Part shown: piece after piece, positions 30,253-39,230 of the stretch
Numbering within the stretch: the first letter of the stretch is position 1
How the letters are laid out: each line of letters opens with the position of its first letter
NCBI RefSeq assembly: GCF_024637875.1
Contig: NZ_CP102451.1
Span: 2,049,001-2,113,000 of the forward strand
Direction: 5' to 3'
DNA: 64,000 bases
DNA from: Vagococcus luciliae
GTDB lineage: Bacteria > Bacillota > Bacilli > Lactobacillales > Vagococcaceae
Made by a program: the position numbers and the translations under genes
The notes under the pieces: generated by a model
Told to the model about the DNA's origin: nothing
Database searches by the model: none
Seen by the model: the letters and a program-made list of their open reading frames with translations, nothing else

Positions 30253-31557
30253 TTATTCTCCTATAATGTCGTGATAAACATCTGTAAAAGAAGTATAGAT
30301 ATCAGCTAAAGGAACGGTTGATTCCTCACCTGTCACCATATTTTTAACTCGAACATTTTTCTCTGCCAACTCAGACTCACCGATGACTAAGACCATTCTG
30401 GCATTTAATTTATCTGCCGATTTAAATTGTGCTTTAGCTTTACGATTTAAAAAATCACGTTCACAAACAAATCCAGCTTGTCTAGCTGCTTGTGCTAATT
30501 TTAAACTTTCACAATTGGTTTCTTCACCTAAACCAACTACATACACATCGACATTTGTCGCAGCAGGAATTTCTACCCCTTCTGCTTCCATTGTGATTAA
30601 CACACGTTCAATTCCCATACCAAAACCAAAACCTGAATCATGACTATCTGGTCCATTAAACTCTGAAACCAATCCATCATATCGTCCACCAGCACAAATT
30701 GTGGTAATCGCTCCATTAAATCCTGGGGCATTACTCATAATTTCGAATACTGTGTGATTGTAGTAATCAAGACCTCGAACCATTCTATGATCGACTACAT
30801 ACTCAACACCCATTGCATCAAGCAACGTTTTCACTTCAGTAAAGAAGGCATTTGACTCTTCATCTAGATAATCTAAAATTGACGGTGCATTTTTGACAAT
30901 TTCTTTGTCTTTTTTATCTTTACTATCTAATACACGTAATGGATTAGTATGTAAACGACGTTTTGAATCATCACTTAGTTGATCGCTTAATGGTTCTAAA
31001 TAATCAATTAACGCTTGACGATAAACCATACGATTTTCTCGTGTTCCTAATGAATTAATCACAAGTTGTGTGTGCGTTACACCCAAACGTTTAAAGAAAT
31101 CTAGTGCGACTAAAATCCCTTCAACATCAGTTGCAGGATTGCTACTCCCTAATACTTCAATCCCCATTTGATTAAATTGACGCAAACGTCCAGCTTGTGG
31201 GCGTTCATAACGAAACATTGGTCCAATATAAAATGCTTTAAATGGGTTTTGATGTTCTGGTCCAAATAATTTATGTTCGACATACGAACGAACTAATGGT
31301 GCTGTTCCTTCAGGACGTAAGGTGATGTGTCGATCACCTTTATCTTTAAAATCATACATCTCTTTTGTTACAATATCTGTTGATTCACCCACACCACGCA
31401 TTATGACTTCAATATGTTCAAACATTGGCGTTCTGACTTCATGAAAGTCATATTTTTTTAATACATCACGAGCAGTTGATTCAACAAACTGCCATTTTTC
31501 TGATTCACCTGGTAAAATATCGTTGGTTCCTTTTGGTTTCTGATATTTCATCGTCAT
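30253..31557 (-). CDS. hisS: Histidyl-tRNA synthetase HisS
   Basis: A 434-residue class II aminoacyl-tRNA synthetase. Motif 1 is [17 protein letters not shown], motif 2 [22 protein letters not shown], the histidine motif LVINSLGT and motif 3 [12 protein letters not shown]. The ATG at 31557 ([13 protein letters not shown]) has AAAGGATGG upstream at workable spacing. Unusually it is not beside aspS but just downstream of hutH, with yitT following. No T-box is visible; a 16-bp palindrome lies 39 bp upstream of the start. Confidence 0.95.
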   Translation of the reverse strand: MTMKYQKPKGTNDILPGESEKWQFVESTARDVLKKYDFHEVRTPMFEHIEVIMRGVGESTDIVTKEMYDFKDKGDRHITLRPEGTAPLVRSYVEHKLFGPEHQNPFKAFYIGPMFRYERPQAGRLRQFNQMGIEVLGSSNPATDVEGILVALDFFKRLGVTHTQLVINSLGTRENRMVYRQALIDYLEPLSDQLSDDSKRRLHTNPLRVLDSKDKKDKEIVKNAPSILDYLDEESNAFFTEVKTLLDAMGVEYVVDHRMVRGLDYYNHTVFEIMSNAPGFNGAITTICAGGRYDGLVSEFNGPDSHDSGFGFGMGIERVLITMEAEGVEIPAATNVDVYVVGLGEETNCESLKLAQAARQAGFVCERDFLNRKAKAQFKSADKLNARMVLVIGESELAEKNVRVKNMVTGEESTVPLADIYTSFTDVYHDIIGE

Positions 31558-31595
31558 ACACCATCCTTTTCTCATTATATTCATACTACATAAAA

Positions 31596-31611
31596 TTGAG
31601 TCGATACTCAA
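31596..31611. promoter_or_regulatory. Perfect palindrome TTGAGTATCGACTCAA upstream of hisS
   Basis: A 16-bp perfect inverted repeat. Read on the minus strand, its first half could be a -35 (TTGAGT), with TAGTAT 17 bp on; a TATAAT follows soon after. It therefore overlaps the likely hisS promoter and could be an operator. Confidence 0.5.
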
Positions 31612-31638
31612 TAGTTATCAAAACTTATTTATAAATAA

Positions 31639-31666
31639 AGCTCTGAATCTTAAACAATTCAGAGCT
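31639..31666 (-). terminator. Hairpin after hutH, probable terminator
   Basis: AGCTCTGAAT (31639-31648) and ATTCAGAGCT (31657-31666) form a perfect 10-bp stem 19 bases after the hutH stop. The following minus-strand sequence is TTATTTAT rather than a pure T run, so termination may be partial. Confidence 0.65.
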
Positions 31667-31684
31667 AAAATATTTATAATATAA

Positions 31685-33238
31685 TTATTTTGCAAAATCA
31701 AATTCAATTTCTAAATCAACCACTTCTTCAACAGCTTTTAATAATTCTCCGTTGATTAAAACATCTGTTGCTTTTTCTAACTCATCATACATTTCAATGT
31801 CTTTATCTAAGTCAATAAATTTCACATATTTTCTAAAGACATCATAAGCAACTTGAGTTCCTTTACCTAATACACCGCGATCTTTGATGAAGTCAATAGC
31901 TTGACATGCTGCCATCATTTCAGTTGCGACGATACGACGAGAATTTTTAGTAATGTCTCTAGCAGTTCTTGCAGCTGTTGTTCCCATACTCACAAAATCT
32001 TCTTGGTTTTCACAAGATGTAATTGAATCCACACTTGCTGGATGTGATAAGATTTTGTTTTCTGATGCTAATGAAGCAGCTGCATACTGTGTAATCATGA
32101 ATCCTGAGTTAACGCCAGGATATTTCACTAAGAATGAAGGCAAGCCACTTAAGTTAGTATTTACTAAACGTTCCACACGACGTTCTGATACATTACCAAT
32201 TTCAGCAGATCCAATTCCTAAATAATCAAAAGGTTGTGCCATTGGTTCACCATGGAAGTTACCTCCAGAGATAACATCACCACTACGAGTGATGATTGGA
32301 TTATCTGTTACAGAGTTAATTTCGATTTCAACTTTTTTCTTCACATAAGCCACAGTGTCTTTACTTGCTCCATGGATTTGTGGCATACAACGTAATGTAT
32401 ACGGATCTTGTACACGTTCAGCTGTCGCTTGAGTTGTTAAGGTACTTCCTTCAAGCATTTGACGAATATTTTTAGCAGTTGCTAATTGTCCACTTTGAGG
32501 ACGAATAATATGTAATTCTTCATCAAAGGCATTTACAATCCCATTATGCACTTCTAAAGATAATGCTCCGGCAATGTCTGAAAGTTTTAATAATTCAATG
32601 GAGTCATGTGTTGCTAATGCTCCGATTGCTGTTAAAACGGTTGTACCGTTAATTAAGGCTAAACCTTCTTTTGCTTCTAAGTGAATCACTTCAACGCCTG
32701 CACGCGCCATTGCTTCTTTACCTTCTAGTAATTCACCGTCATAATAAGCACGACCCAATCCTAACATTGGCAATACCATATGAGATAATGGAGCTAAGTC
32801 CCCTGAAGCTCCTAAAGATCCTTTTTCTGGAATATGTGGTACAACGCCATTATTTAACATAGCCATTAAGGTTTCAATGGTACTTAAACGAATACCTGAA
32901 TAGCCTTTTAATAAAGAGTTAATACGAATTAACATAATCGCACGAACTTCATCTTCTCCTAATGGATCACCAAAACCACTTGAGTGAGTACGAATTAAGT
33001 TTTCTTGTAATTGTCTAGTTTCTTCTTGTGGAATACTTACTTTAACAAGGGAACCAAATCCTGTATTGACACCATATGTTACTTTTTTACTCGCTACAAT
33101 ATCATCAATAATTTTTCTTGATGCATTTACCGCTTCAATTGCTTCTTGTGATAACGTGATTTTAGCCCCTTTTCTAGCTACTTCTACCACTTGTTCCAAT
33201 GTTAAATCGTTACCTGTTAATGTAATTACTTCAGTCAT
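31685..33238 (-). CDS. hutH: Histidine ammonia-lyase HutH
   Basis: A 517-residue enzyme removing ammonia from histidine to give urocanate, the entry step of the pathway. The self-forming MIO cofactor comes from Ala-Ser-Gly in GSLGASGDLAPLSHM. Other motifs are VTYGVNTGFGSLVKV, ALINGTTVLTAIGALA and GGNFHGEPMAQPFDYLGI. It is the last gene of the ftcD-fchA-fhs-hutD-permease-hutH array and ends before a hairpin. Confidence 0.97.
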   Translation of the reverse strand: MTEVITLTGNDLTLEQVVEVARKGAKITLSQEAIEAVNASRKIIDDIVASKKVTYGVNTGFGSLVKVSIPQEETRQLQENLIRTHSSGFGDPLGEDEVRAIMLIRINSLLKGYSGIRLSTIETLMAMLNNGVVPHIPEKGSLGASGDLAPLSHMVLPMLGLGRAYYDGELLEGKEAMARAGVEVIHLEAKEGLALINGTTVLTAIGALATHDSIELLKLSDIAGALSLEVHNGIVNAFDEELHIIRPQSGQLATAKNIRQMLEGSTLTTQATAERVQDPYTLRCMPQIHGASKDTVAYVKKKVEIEINSVTDNPIITRSGDVISGGNFHGEPMAQPFDYLGIGSAEIGNVSERRVERLVNTNLSGLPSFLVKYPGVNSGFMITQYAAASLASENKILSHPASVDSITSCENQEDFVSMGTTAARTARDITKNSRRIVATEMMAACQAIDFIKDRGVLGKGTQVAYDVFRKYVKFIDLDKDIEMYDELEKATDVLINGELLKAVEEVVDLEIEFDFAK

Positions 33239-33309
33239 TATTACTTCCTCCTAAACTCATTTTCAACTTAATAACTCACTTTAGTCACTTAATACCTTTT
33301 AATTACTTA

Positions 33310-34659
33310 TTATTCACTCGCTTTTTTACCATTTAATACAAAATAGAATATTGCAGCAATCACAATACCAATACCACCAGCAATTAAACTCTTACTATTG
33401 GCACCCATTGCAAGCATCCACACACTAACTGCGACAGCTAATAGTGGAATAACTGGGCCAAATGGTAGTCTAAAGGCTGTTTCAACGCCAGGATTTTTCT
33501 TACGTAAGAAAATAACGGCAATCGCTGTTGGGATATATTGAATAAATCTAAATACAACGCTCAATTCTGCTAATTGTTCGAAACTTCCACTTAATAATAG
33601 TAAACAAGTTAATACACAAGAGATAATAATTGCTACATAAGGTGCATCTTTTTTATTTTTCTTAGAAACAATTTTTGGTAATAATCCTTCATCAGAAATA
33701 CTTGCACCATAACGAGGAATCATCATTGAGTCCCCAACATTTAAGCCAAGAATTGAAATGAGTGCACCGATGGAAATAATCCATCTACCAGCAGGTCCTA
33801 TCATCATAGCAAATGCATCTTGTACAGGTGCATTTGTTTCTAAAATACCTACACCAAGCATGGCAATTGTTCCGGCAATAATCATAAAGTAAAGGATTGA
33901 TACAATACTAATTGATCCAATAATTGCTTTTGGAACATTTTTCTTCGCATTTCTCATCTCACCAGCGACAACTGGTAAAGCTTCAAATCCGATAAATGCA
34001 TAGAATACTGTCATTGAGGTTCCTGCCATCGCTTTTGATATTGTCATACCTTCTTTAAGTTGTAGGAATGGCGTAAAGTTACCAGCGTCAAATCCATTTT
34101 TAATAAAAAATATACTCATGAATGTGAAAGCAATAATAGGAATCAATTTTGCGATTGTGATACTTATGGTAAAAATTTTGGATGTTTTAAGTCCTGTACT
34201 ATTAATAATAGATAATAATATCACTAAAATAACACTAATCGCTTTGTTATGTCCTTCCAAAGCAGGAATTGTTACTATCAATAGTTTAGCAAATCCTGCA
34301 GCCATTGCTGACCATGCAATAATCGTTACAAACCATCCTAATAATCCAACAACAAACCCAACTAAATCACCAAAAGCTGATTTAGAATATTGGAACGCAC
34401 CACCATTTTTGTCAAAATAACATGCCACTTCAGCAAAACATACTGCCAAAAGTAACACCAACACCGCATCAAATACCATGGCTAATAGAGAAGCTGGTCC
34501 TAAATCTCGATAAATTGTTTGTGGTAATAAGAAAATACCTGAACCAACTACTGCATTAATACCGTAAAGCGTTGCACCACCTAAACTAAATTTTGAACTC
34601 TCTGAGTCTATTTCGGTTAATTTAATCCCATCAACCGGTGTTTTTGTTTCGGTAATCAT
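33310..34659 (-). CDS. APC-family amino acid permease, probable histidine transporter
   Basis: A 449-residue membrane protein with about 12 hydrophobic segments. The first (LYGINAVVGSGIFLLPQTIY) has the GSGIF motif of the amino acid-polyamine-organocation superfamily. Lying between hutD and hutH in the histidine catabolic operon, it most likely imports histidine, but urocanate is possible; this is inferred from context. The ATG at 34659 is used because AAAGGGG precedes it; an in-frame start seven codons earlier overlaps that site. Confidence 0.9.
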   Translation of the reverse strand: MITETKTPVDGIKLTEIDSESSKFSLGGATLYGINAVVGSGIFLLPQTIYRDLGPASLLAMVFDAVLVLLLAVCFAEVACYFDKNGGAFQYSKSAFGDLVGFVVGLLGWFVTIIAWSAMAAGFAKLLIVTIPALEGHNKAISVILVILLSIINSTGLKTSKIFTISITIAKLIPIIAFTFMSIFFIKNGFDAGNFTPFLQLKEGMTISKAMAGTSMTVFYAFIGFEALPVVAGEMRNAKKNVPKAIIGSISIVSILYFMIIAGTIAMLGVGILETNAPVQDAFAMMIGPAGRWIISIGALISILGLNVGDSMMIPRYGASISDEGLLPKIVSKKNKKDAPYVAIIISCVLTCLLLLSGSFEQLAELSVVFRFIQYIPTAIAVIFLRKKNPGVETAFRLPFGPVIPLLAVAVSVWMLAMGANSKSLIAGGIGIVIAAIFYFVLNGKKASE

Positions 34660-34673
34660 AAGGGGCCCCTTTC

Positions 34674-34687
34674 CGATCATCTGATCG
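34674..34687. promoter_or_regulatory. Perfect dyad CGATCA-N2-TGATCG upstream of the permease
   Basis: A 14-bp inverted repeat 15 bases upstream of the permease start, immediately before a second self-complementary run, AAGGGGCCCCTT, that contains the ribosome site. Folding could mask the Shine-Dalgarno sequence, or the dyad could bind protein. No function is known. Confidence 0.4.
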
Positions 34688-34745
34688 TTAACATAATTTG
34701 TTCATTTTTAATATTTAAAAATGCTTCCTATCCAAATTATTTTTA

Positions 34746-35357
34746 TTAGAGCGACTTTTCATTTTTCCAAACAACAACTTCGACAACTGCTGGTGATTGT
34801 TGTGGTTGATGAGATTCTATACTAATCATCGAAATCGTACGACCCTCTTCTACCATGACACAATCTCCGGCTTCCAACTTGGCAACATGTTTTTCTTCTT
34901 GGTCTATATACGTCATGACTCCATCAACTAACATATAGTAAAAGTATCGAACACAAGGTAATAACTGTCTATCACGAATACTTGAAACAGCAGACATTTC
35001 ACTAGTGTAGGTTGGTTTAAAGATAACGTTAAAGTCTTGACATTTTCCTACACTATTTGTTTTATCTGCTCCATCAAACGCATCAACTTCAAACGGTTTC
35101 ATTTTTTTATTAACAGTAAACGATTCTGATTCATGTGTTAGTTCTAATGGATGATTCAATGACATCAACAAACGCTTATAGCCAGGTAACGCTGAAAATG
35201 TACTTTCTTCGATTTCTACTGAAGCCGTAGAAATGCGGTAGTCAAATTTTCCAGGCTCATACTTACCCGTTGGTGGGTAGAGAAACACTTGGGTCGTTTC
35301 TCCCCCACTCCAACGAGATGTTTGATGATCATTCTTTTTAAATAAATGATACGACAT
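34746..35357 (-). CDS. hutD: HutD family protein
   Basis: A 203-residue double-cupin-type protein. The N-terminus has the HutD signature SRWSGGETTQVFLYPP and FDYRISTASVEIEESTFSALPGYKR. HutD is found in hut operons of many bacteria and is thought to tune the pathway, perhaps by binding an intermediate such as formimino-glutamate or urocanate; its mechanism is not firmly known. It lies between fhs and the permease. Confidence 0.9.
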   Translation of the reverse strand: MSYHLFKKNDHQTSRWSGGETTQVFLYPPTGKYEPGKFDYRISTASVEIEESTFSALPGYKRLLMSLNHPLELTHESESFTVNKKMKPFEVDAFDGADKTNSVGKCQDFNVIFKPTYTSEMSAVSSIRDRQLLPCVRYFYYMLVDGVMTYIDQEEKHVAKLEAGDCVMVEEGRTISMISIESHQPQQSPAVVEVVVWKNEKSL

Positions 35358-35374
35358 ATTTTTTCCTCTACCTT

Positions 35375-37051
35375 TTAGAACAATCCGGTAATGTTACCTT
35401 CTTCATCAATATCAATTCTTTCAGATGCAGGTGATTTTGGTAGTCCTGGCATTGTCATAACTGCGCCAGTTAACGCTACAATAAATCCTGCTCCAGCTGA
35501 TACTTTAAGATTTTTAATCGTAATGGTGAAATCTTTTGGTGCGCCAACAAGTGTCGCATCATCAGAGAATGAATATTGTGTTTTTGCCATACAAATTGGC
35601 AATTTATCATAGCCTAATTCTTCTAATTGTTTTAATTGTTTTTTAGCTGGTCCAGTTAATTCAATTCCTTTACCACCGTAAACTTTTTGCACAATCTTAG
35701 TTAATTTTTCTTCGATTGAGTCTTCTAAGTCATATACATAGCTGAAACTATTATCTTGCTCTGCTAATTCCATAACTTTTTCAGCTAACTCAATACCACC
35801 TTCGCCACCATTAGCCCAAACGTCAGATAAGACCACTTCAACACCACGTTCTTTACATGCTTTTTCAACTGCTTCGATTTCAGCATCTGTATCTAATGGG
35901 AATTTGTTAATTGCGACAACAACAGGTAATCCATAAACCTCTTGAATGTTTTCAATATGTTTATCTAAGTTAGTTAATCCTTTAACAACGGCTTCTACGT
36001 TTTCTGGTTCTAATTCTTTCTTAGGAACACCACCATGCATTTTTAGTGCGCGAATTGTTGCCACTAACACAACGGCATCAGGTTTGATATTTCCTAAACG
36101 ACATTTAATGTCGATGAATTTTTCAGCACCTAAGTCTGCACCAAATCCAGCTTCTGTAATCGCGTAATCTGCATATTTCATTGCCATTTTTGTTGCGATA
36201 ATACTGTTACAGCCATGTGCAATATTGGCAAATGGTCCACCATGAATAATTGCTGGTGTGTGTTCTAATGTTTGAACTAAGTTTGGATGAATCGCATCTT
36301 TAAGTAACGCTGCCATTGCGCCTTCTGCTTTCAAATCGCCAGCAGTAACTGGTTTTCCTTCAAAATTATATGCTACTACCATGTTTTTAAGTTTTTCTTT
36401 TAAGTCATCAATATCATTTGATAAACATAACACAGCCATAATTTCTGATGCTACAGTAATGTCATAACCATCTTCTCTCGGAACACCATTGACGCGTCCT
36501 TGTAATCCATTCACAATATGACGTAATTGACGGTCATTCATGTCAACAACACGTTTCCATGTAATGTTACGGCTATCAATACCTAACGCATTACCATGAT
36601 GAATATGGTTATCAATCAAAGCAGCTAATAAGTTATTTGCTGCACCAATTGCATGGAAGTCACCTGTAAAATGTAAGTTAATATCTTCCATAGGGACAAC
36701 TTGAGCATGTCCACCACCTGCTGCCCCACCTTTAACACCAAATACTGGTCCTAATGATGGTTCACGTAAAGCGATCATTGCCTTTTTACCTAATTTAGTA
36801 AAGGCATCAGCTAACCCAACAGATGTGGTTGTTTTTCCTTCTCCAGCTGGAGTTGGTGTAATAGCTGTGACTAAAATTAATTTACCGTCTTTTTCATTTT
36901 CTAGCCTAGTTAATTCACGAGCATCTAATTTCGCTTTATAATTACCATAAAGTGTTAAATCCTCTTCTTTTAATCCTAATGGAGCCGCTACCTCTTTAAT
37001 TGATTTCATTTCAACTGAATTTGCGATTTCGATATCTGATAAATGTGTCAT
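35375..37051 (-). CDS. fhs: Formate-tetrahydrofolate ligase Fhs
   Basis: A 558-residue P-loop enzyme that interconverts formate, THF and ATP with 10-formyl-THF, ADP and phosphate. The ATP loop is [21 protein letters not shown]; other motifs are [19 protein letters not shown] and [20 protein letters not shown]. Placement inside the hut operon after ftcD and fchA suggests it runs toward formate plus ATP, harvesting the one-carbon unit released from histidine. It can also supply 10-formyl-THF to PurN and PurH. Confidence 0.96.
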   Translation of the reverse strand: MTHLSDIEIANSVEMKSIKEVAAPLGLKEEDLTLYGNYKAKLDARELTRLENEKDGKLILVTAITPTPAGEGKTTTSVGLADAFTKLGKKAMIALREPSLGPVFGVKGGAAGGGHAQVVPMEDINLHFTGDFHAIGAANNLLAALIDNHIHHGNALGIDSRNITWKRVVDMNDRQLRHIVNGLQGRVNGVPREDGYDITVASEIMAVLCLSNDIDDLKEKLKNMVVAYNFEGKPVTAGDLKAEGAMAALLKDAIHPNLVQTLEHTPAIIHGGPFANIAHGCNSIIATKMAMKYADYAITEAGFGADLGAEKFIDIKCRLGNIKPDAVVLVATIRALKMHGGVPKKELEPENVEAVVKGLTNLDKHIENIQEVYGLPVVVAINKFPLDTDAEIEAVEKACKERGVEVVLSDVWANGGEGGIELAEKVMELAEQDNSFSYVYDLEDSIEEKLTKIVQKVYGGKGIELTGPAKKQLKQLEELGYDKLPICMAKTQYSFSDDATLVGAPKDFTITIKNLKVSAGAGFIVALTGAVMTMPGLPKSPASERIDIDEEGNITGLF

Positions 37052-37094
37052 AACTTTTTATTCAACCCTTCCATTTAATTAATTAACATCTTTT

Positions 37095-37721
37095 TTAAAC
37101 GACTTTTAATGTTTCCTCATAAATTTCATCTGCTAATAAACAACCCTTAGCTAATAATGCTTCACCGTCTTGTCGATAAGACGCAACAAATTCTTCATTC
37201 TTAATACCTGATAAATTAATTAAAACATTCAGCCATGCGCCTTGAATTCCAGCTTTTAAGCTAAGTGCGGCAACACCTAAGTCACTTGCTGCATTAGTAT
37301 TTGATTTTCCAATAGCACGTTTTGTCACTTCAAGTGCTTCTAACATTAATTTCATCATATCTAGTGGTGATTTAGCTGCTCCTTCTAAAGCTGATTGCAT
37401 AGCCGCACGTCTAGCTGCTTTTTCATCATCTGTGTCTTTTGGCATACTAAACACTGCTGAAACTGCGTTAAATGCTTCTGTATCTTTATCTATTGCTTCA
37501 AGTAAATTCTTTTGGAGTTGTTTTGTTTCATCGAACACTAATTTAATTTCATCTTCGTATTCAGCATATTTCTTTTTACCGATTGTTAATTCACAAACCA
37601 TTTTTGTTAAAGAAATTCCCATTGTTGCAGATAATGCCGCTGCTGATCCTCCACCAGGAGCGGGAGCATCTGATCCCAATGTTTCAATAAATTCACTTAC
37701 CGTTAATTCGACTAATTTCAT
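37095..37721 (-). CDS. fchA: Formimidoyl-THF cyclodeaminase (FchA family)
   Basis: A 208-residue all-helical protein of the cyclodeaminase/cyclohydrolase family. The characteristic start is VSEFIETLGSDAPAPGGGSAAALSA. In histidine degradation it converts 5-formimino-THF to 5,10-methenyl-THF and ammonia. Here it is a separate gene 13 bases after ftcD, whereas animals fuse the two activities. Length and context fit. Confidence 0.92.
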   Translation of the reverse strand: MKLVELTVSEFIETLGSDAPAPGGGSAAALSATMGISLTKMVCELTIGKKKYAEYEDEIKLVFDETKQLQKNLLEAIDKDTEAFNAVSAVFSMPKDTDDEKAARRAAMQSALEGAAKSPLDMMKLMLEALEVTKRAIGKSNTNAASDLGVAALSLKAGIQGAWLNVLINLSGIKNEEFVASYRQDGEALLAKGCLLADEIYEETLKVV

Positions 37722-37734
37722 CTTTAGCAGCTCC

Positions 37735-38634
37735 TTAGTTTAATAAATGATTTTCTAATACTTGTTTACCGTAATCAAAGTCTTCTACTTGTAAGTAGTA
37801 TTCCGCACAATCAATCAATGCTTTTGCTGGTGTTAAACCAATGATTTCACTACCAATAATATTTACACCATAACGTTTTGCTTCAAAACGGATTGTTTCA
37901 AATGTACGATAAAGTGGTGTTCCTTCAAAGTTAACCATGTTCATAGAAACTTGGGCGATATTTCTATCTTCTAGCATTACGCCGATACCTTTACAATATT
38001 TAAATCCGCCACCTGATGCACGAATGATACGAGCAATTTTGTTAGCAATGTCAATGTTATCAGTATCTAAATTCACATTAAAGGCTACTAATGGCATTCT
38101 TGCTCCAACTGCTGTAATTCCTGCTGTAGGATGGATAGCTCTTTCACCAAAGTCTGGAGCCCATTCTTCTTCTTTTAATTTTTCTGGCATGCCTTCAAAT
38201 TGTCCTTTACGAACTTTTGCCAAGTTTTTACGAGTTGGTGCAGATGCTGATTCTTCATATAAGAAAATTGGAATATCTAATTCATCGTTGATACGTTTTG
38301 CTACTTTTTTTGAAATGTCGACACATTCTTCTAACGTTACATCTTTAATCGGAATAAACGGAACAACGTCTGTTGCACCCATTCTAGGATGTTCTCCTGT
38401 ATGTTTTGTCATATCTATATTTTCACTTGCATATTTTACTAATTGAAAAGCAACTTCTTGAATACCATCTTCATCCCCAACTAGTGTAAACACACTTCGG
38501 TTATGACTTTTATCTGAAGAGTGATCTAATAAAGTAACCCCGCCAACACTTTTTGCCACTGAAACTAACCCATTAATGACTTCTTCATTTTTACCTTCAC
38601 TAAAATTTGGGACACATTCAATAATTTTTGCCAT
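37735..38634 (-). CDS. ftcD: Glutamate formimidoyltransferase
   Basis: A 299-residue enzyme moving the formimino group of formimino-glutamate to THF, releasing glutamate. It begins AKIIECVPNFSEGKNEEVI and contains DHSSDKSHNRSVFTLVGD and HTGEHPRMGATDVVPFIPI, diagnostic of the formiminotransferase fold. The ATG at 38634 follows AAAGGATG; an earlier ATG at 38646 overlaps that site. It is the first gene of the six-gene hut operon. Confidence 0.95.
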   Translation of the reverse strand: MAKIIECVPNFSEGKNEEVINGLVSVAKSVGGVTLLDHSSDKSHNRSVFTLVGDEDGIQEVAFQLVKYASENIDMTKHTGEHPRMGATDVVPFIPIKDVTLEECVDISKKVAKRINDELDIPIFLYEESASAPTRKNLAKVRKGQFEGMPEKLKEEEWAPDFGERAIHPTAGITAVGARMPLVAFNVNLDTDNIDIANKIARIIRASGGGFKYCKGIGVMLEDRNIAQVSMNMVNFEGTPLYRTFETIRFEAKRYGVNIIGSEIIGLTPAKALIDCAEYYLQVEDFDYGKQVLENHLLN

Positions 38635-39230
38635 TATAAACAACATCCTTTCAATTTATGGTTTGATACACGTAAAAACTATGTACAAATACTATAACCT
38701 ACTTTTACAATAAAAAGTAAGAATTTACATTTTTCACTCCCTTACTTTTATTAAAATAAAGCACAACTTTTTGGGTAGCGCTTTCAATCGACACCCAAAG
38801 AATAGCACCCTTTAAATAACAAGTCAATAACACTTTTATATAAAAAGACAACTTGTGAAACAATTAGTAATAGTCATTTTTTGTACAATTTTTTAATTTT
38901 ATTTGCTAACAAAAACCAAGTTAAAAAAATCGTTTTTTCTAGTCTTAATCTTTTGACCTTTTTTTGACAATTTTGCCGTTGAATAAGATGAAGAGTTAAA
39001 TTAACATTGTCATATCAACATTTATTATATAGTAAAGCTAGTTTATCAATAGAATTTTTTTATCATATTAACCATTTAAAAATCTTATCAAAAATAAAAT
39101 GATTTTTTATTCTAGTTTTACTCATTAAAATTTCATCGTGTTTAAAAAAGGATTTTGACGATTATTAGATAAAAAAATTGTGTTAAAAAAATAATTAAAT
39201 AACAAAAAAATATTTTTAGAGGTGGTAAAA
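38635..39230. other. 596-bp divergent control region between ftcD and the GlmL-like gene
   Basis: A very AT-rich gap. It contains a cre-like site (38773-38786), a 9-bp inverted repeat (CTTACTTTT/AAAAGTAAG, 38713-38721 and 38741-38749) and TATAGT boxes facing both genes, but no convincing complete sigma-A promoter. I see no RNA gene or credible small ORF. The length is unusual for this compact chromosome and suggests complex regulation. Confidence 0.55.
38773..38786 (-). promoter_or_regulatory. cre-like CcpA site upstream of ftcD
   Basis: On the minus strand TGAAAGCGCTACCC matches the cre consensus TGWAARCGYTWWCW at 12 of 14 positions. Flanking TTGGGT and ACCCAA form an additional inverted repeat across it. 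Carbon catabolite repression of hut genes by CcpA is known in Bacillus. Confidence 0.6.

Noticed and set aside
31558-31684. T-box riboswitch before hisS
   Set aside because: The gap of about 127 bp holds only the hutH hairpin and a short palindrome; there is no T-box sequence or specifier-type structure.
25707-34737. Shared 14-mer ATTTGGATAGGAAG at 25707-25720 (plus) and 34724-34737 (minus), both near hut gene ends
   Set aside because: A 14-base match between two places in 64 kb of AT-rich DNA is expected by chance, and nothing else in the flanks is shared.
37052-37094. THF riboswitch before fhs
   Set aside because: Only 43 bases separate fhs from fchA, too few for the aptamer.
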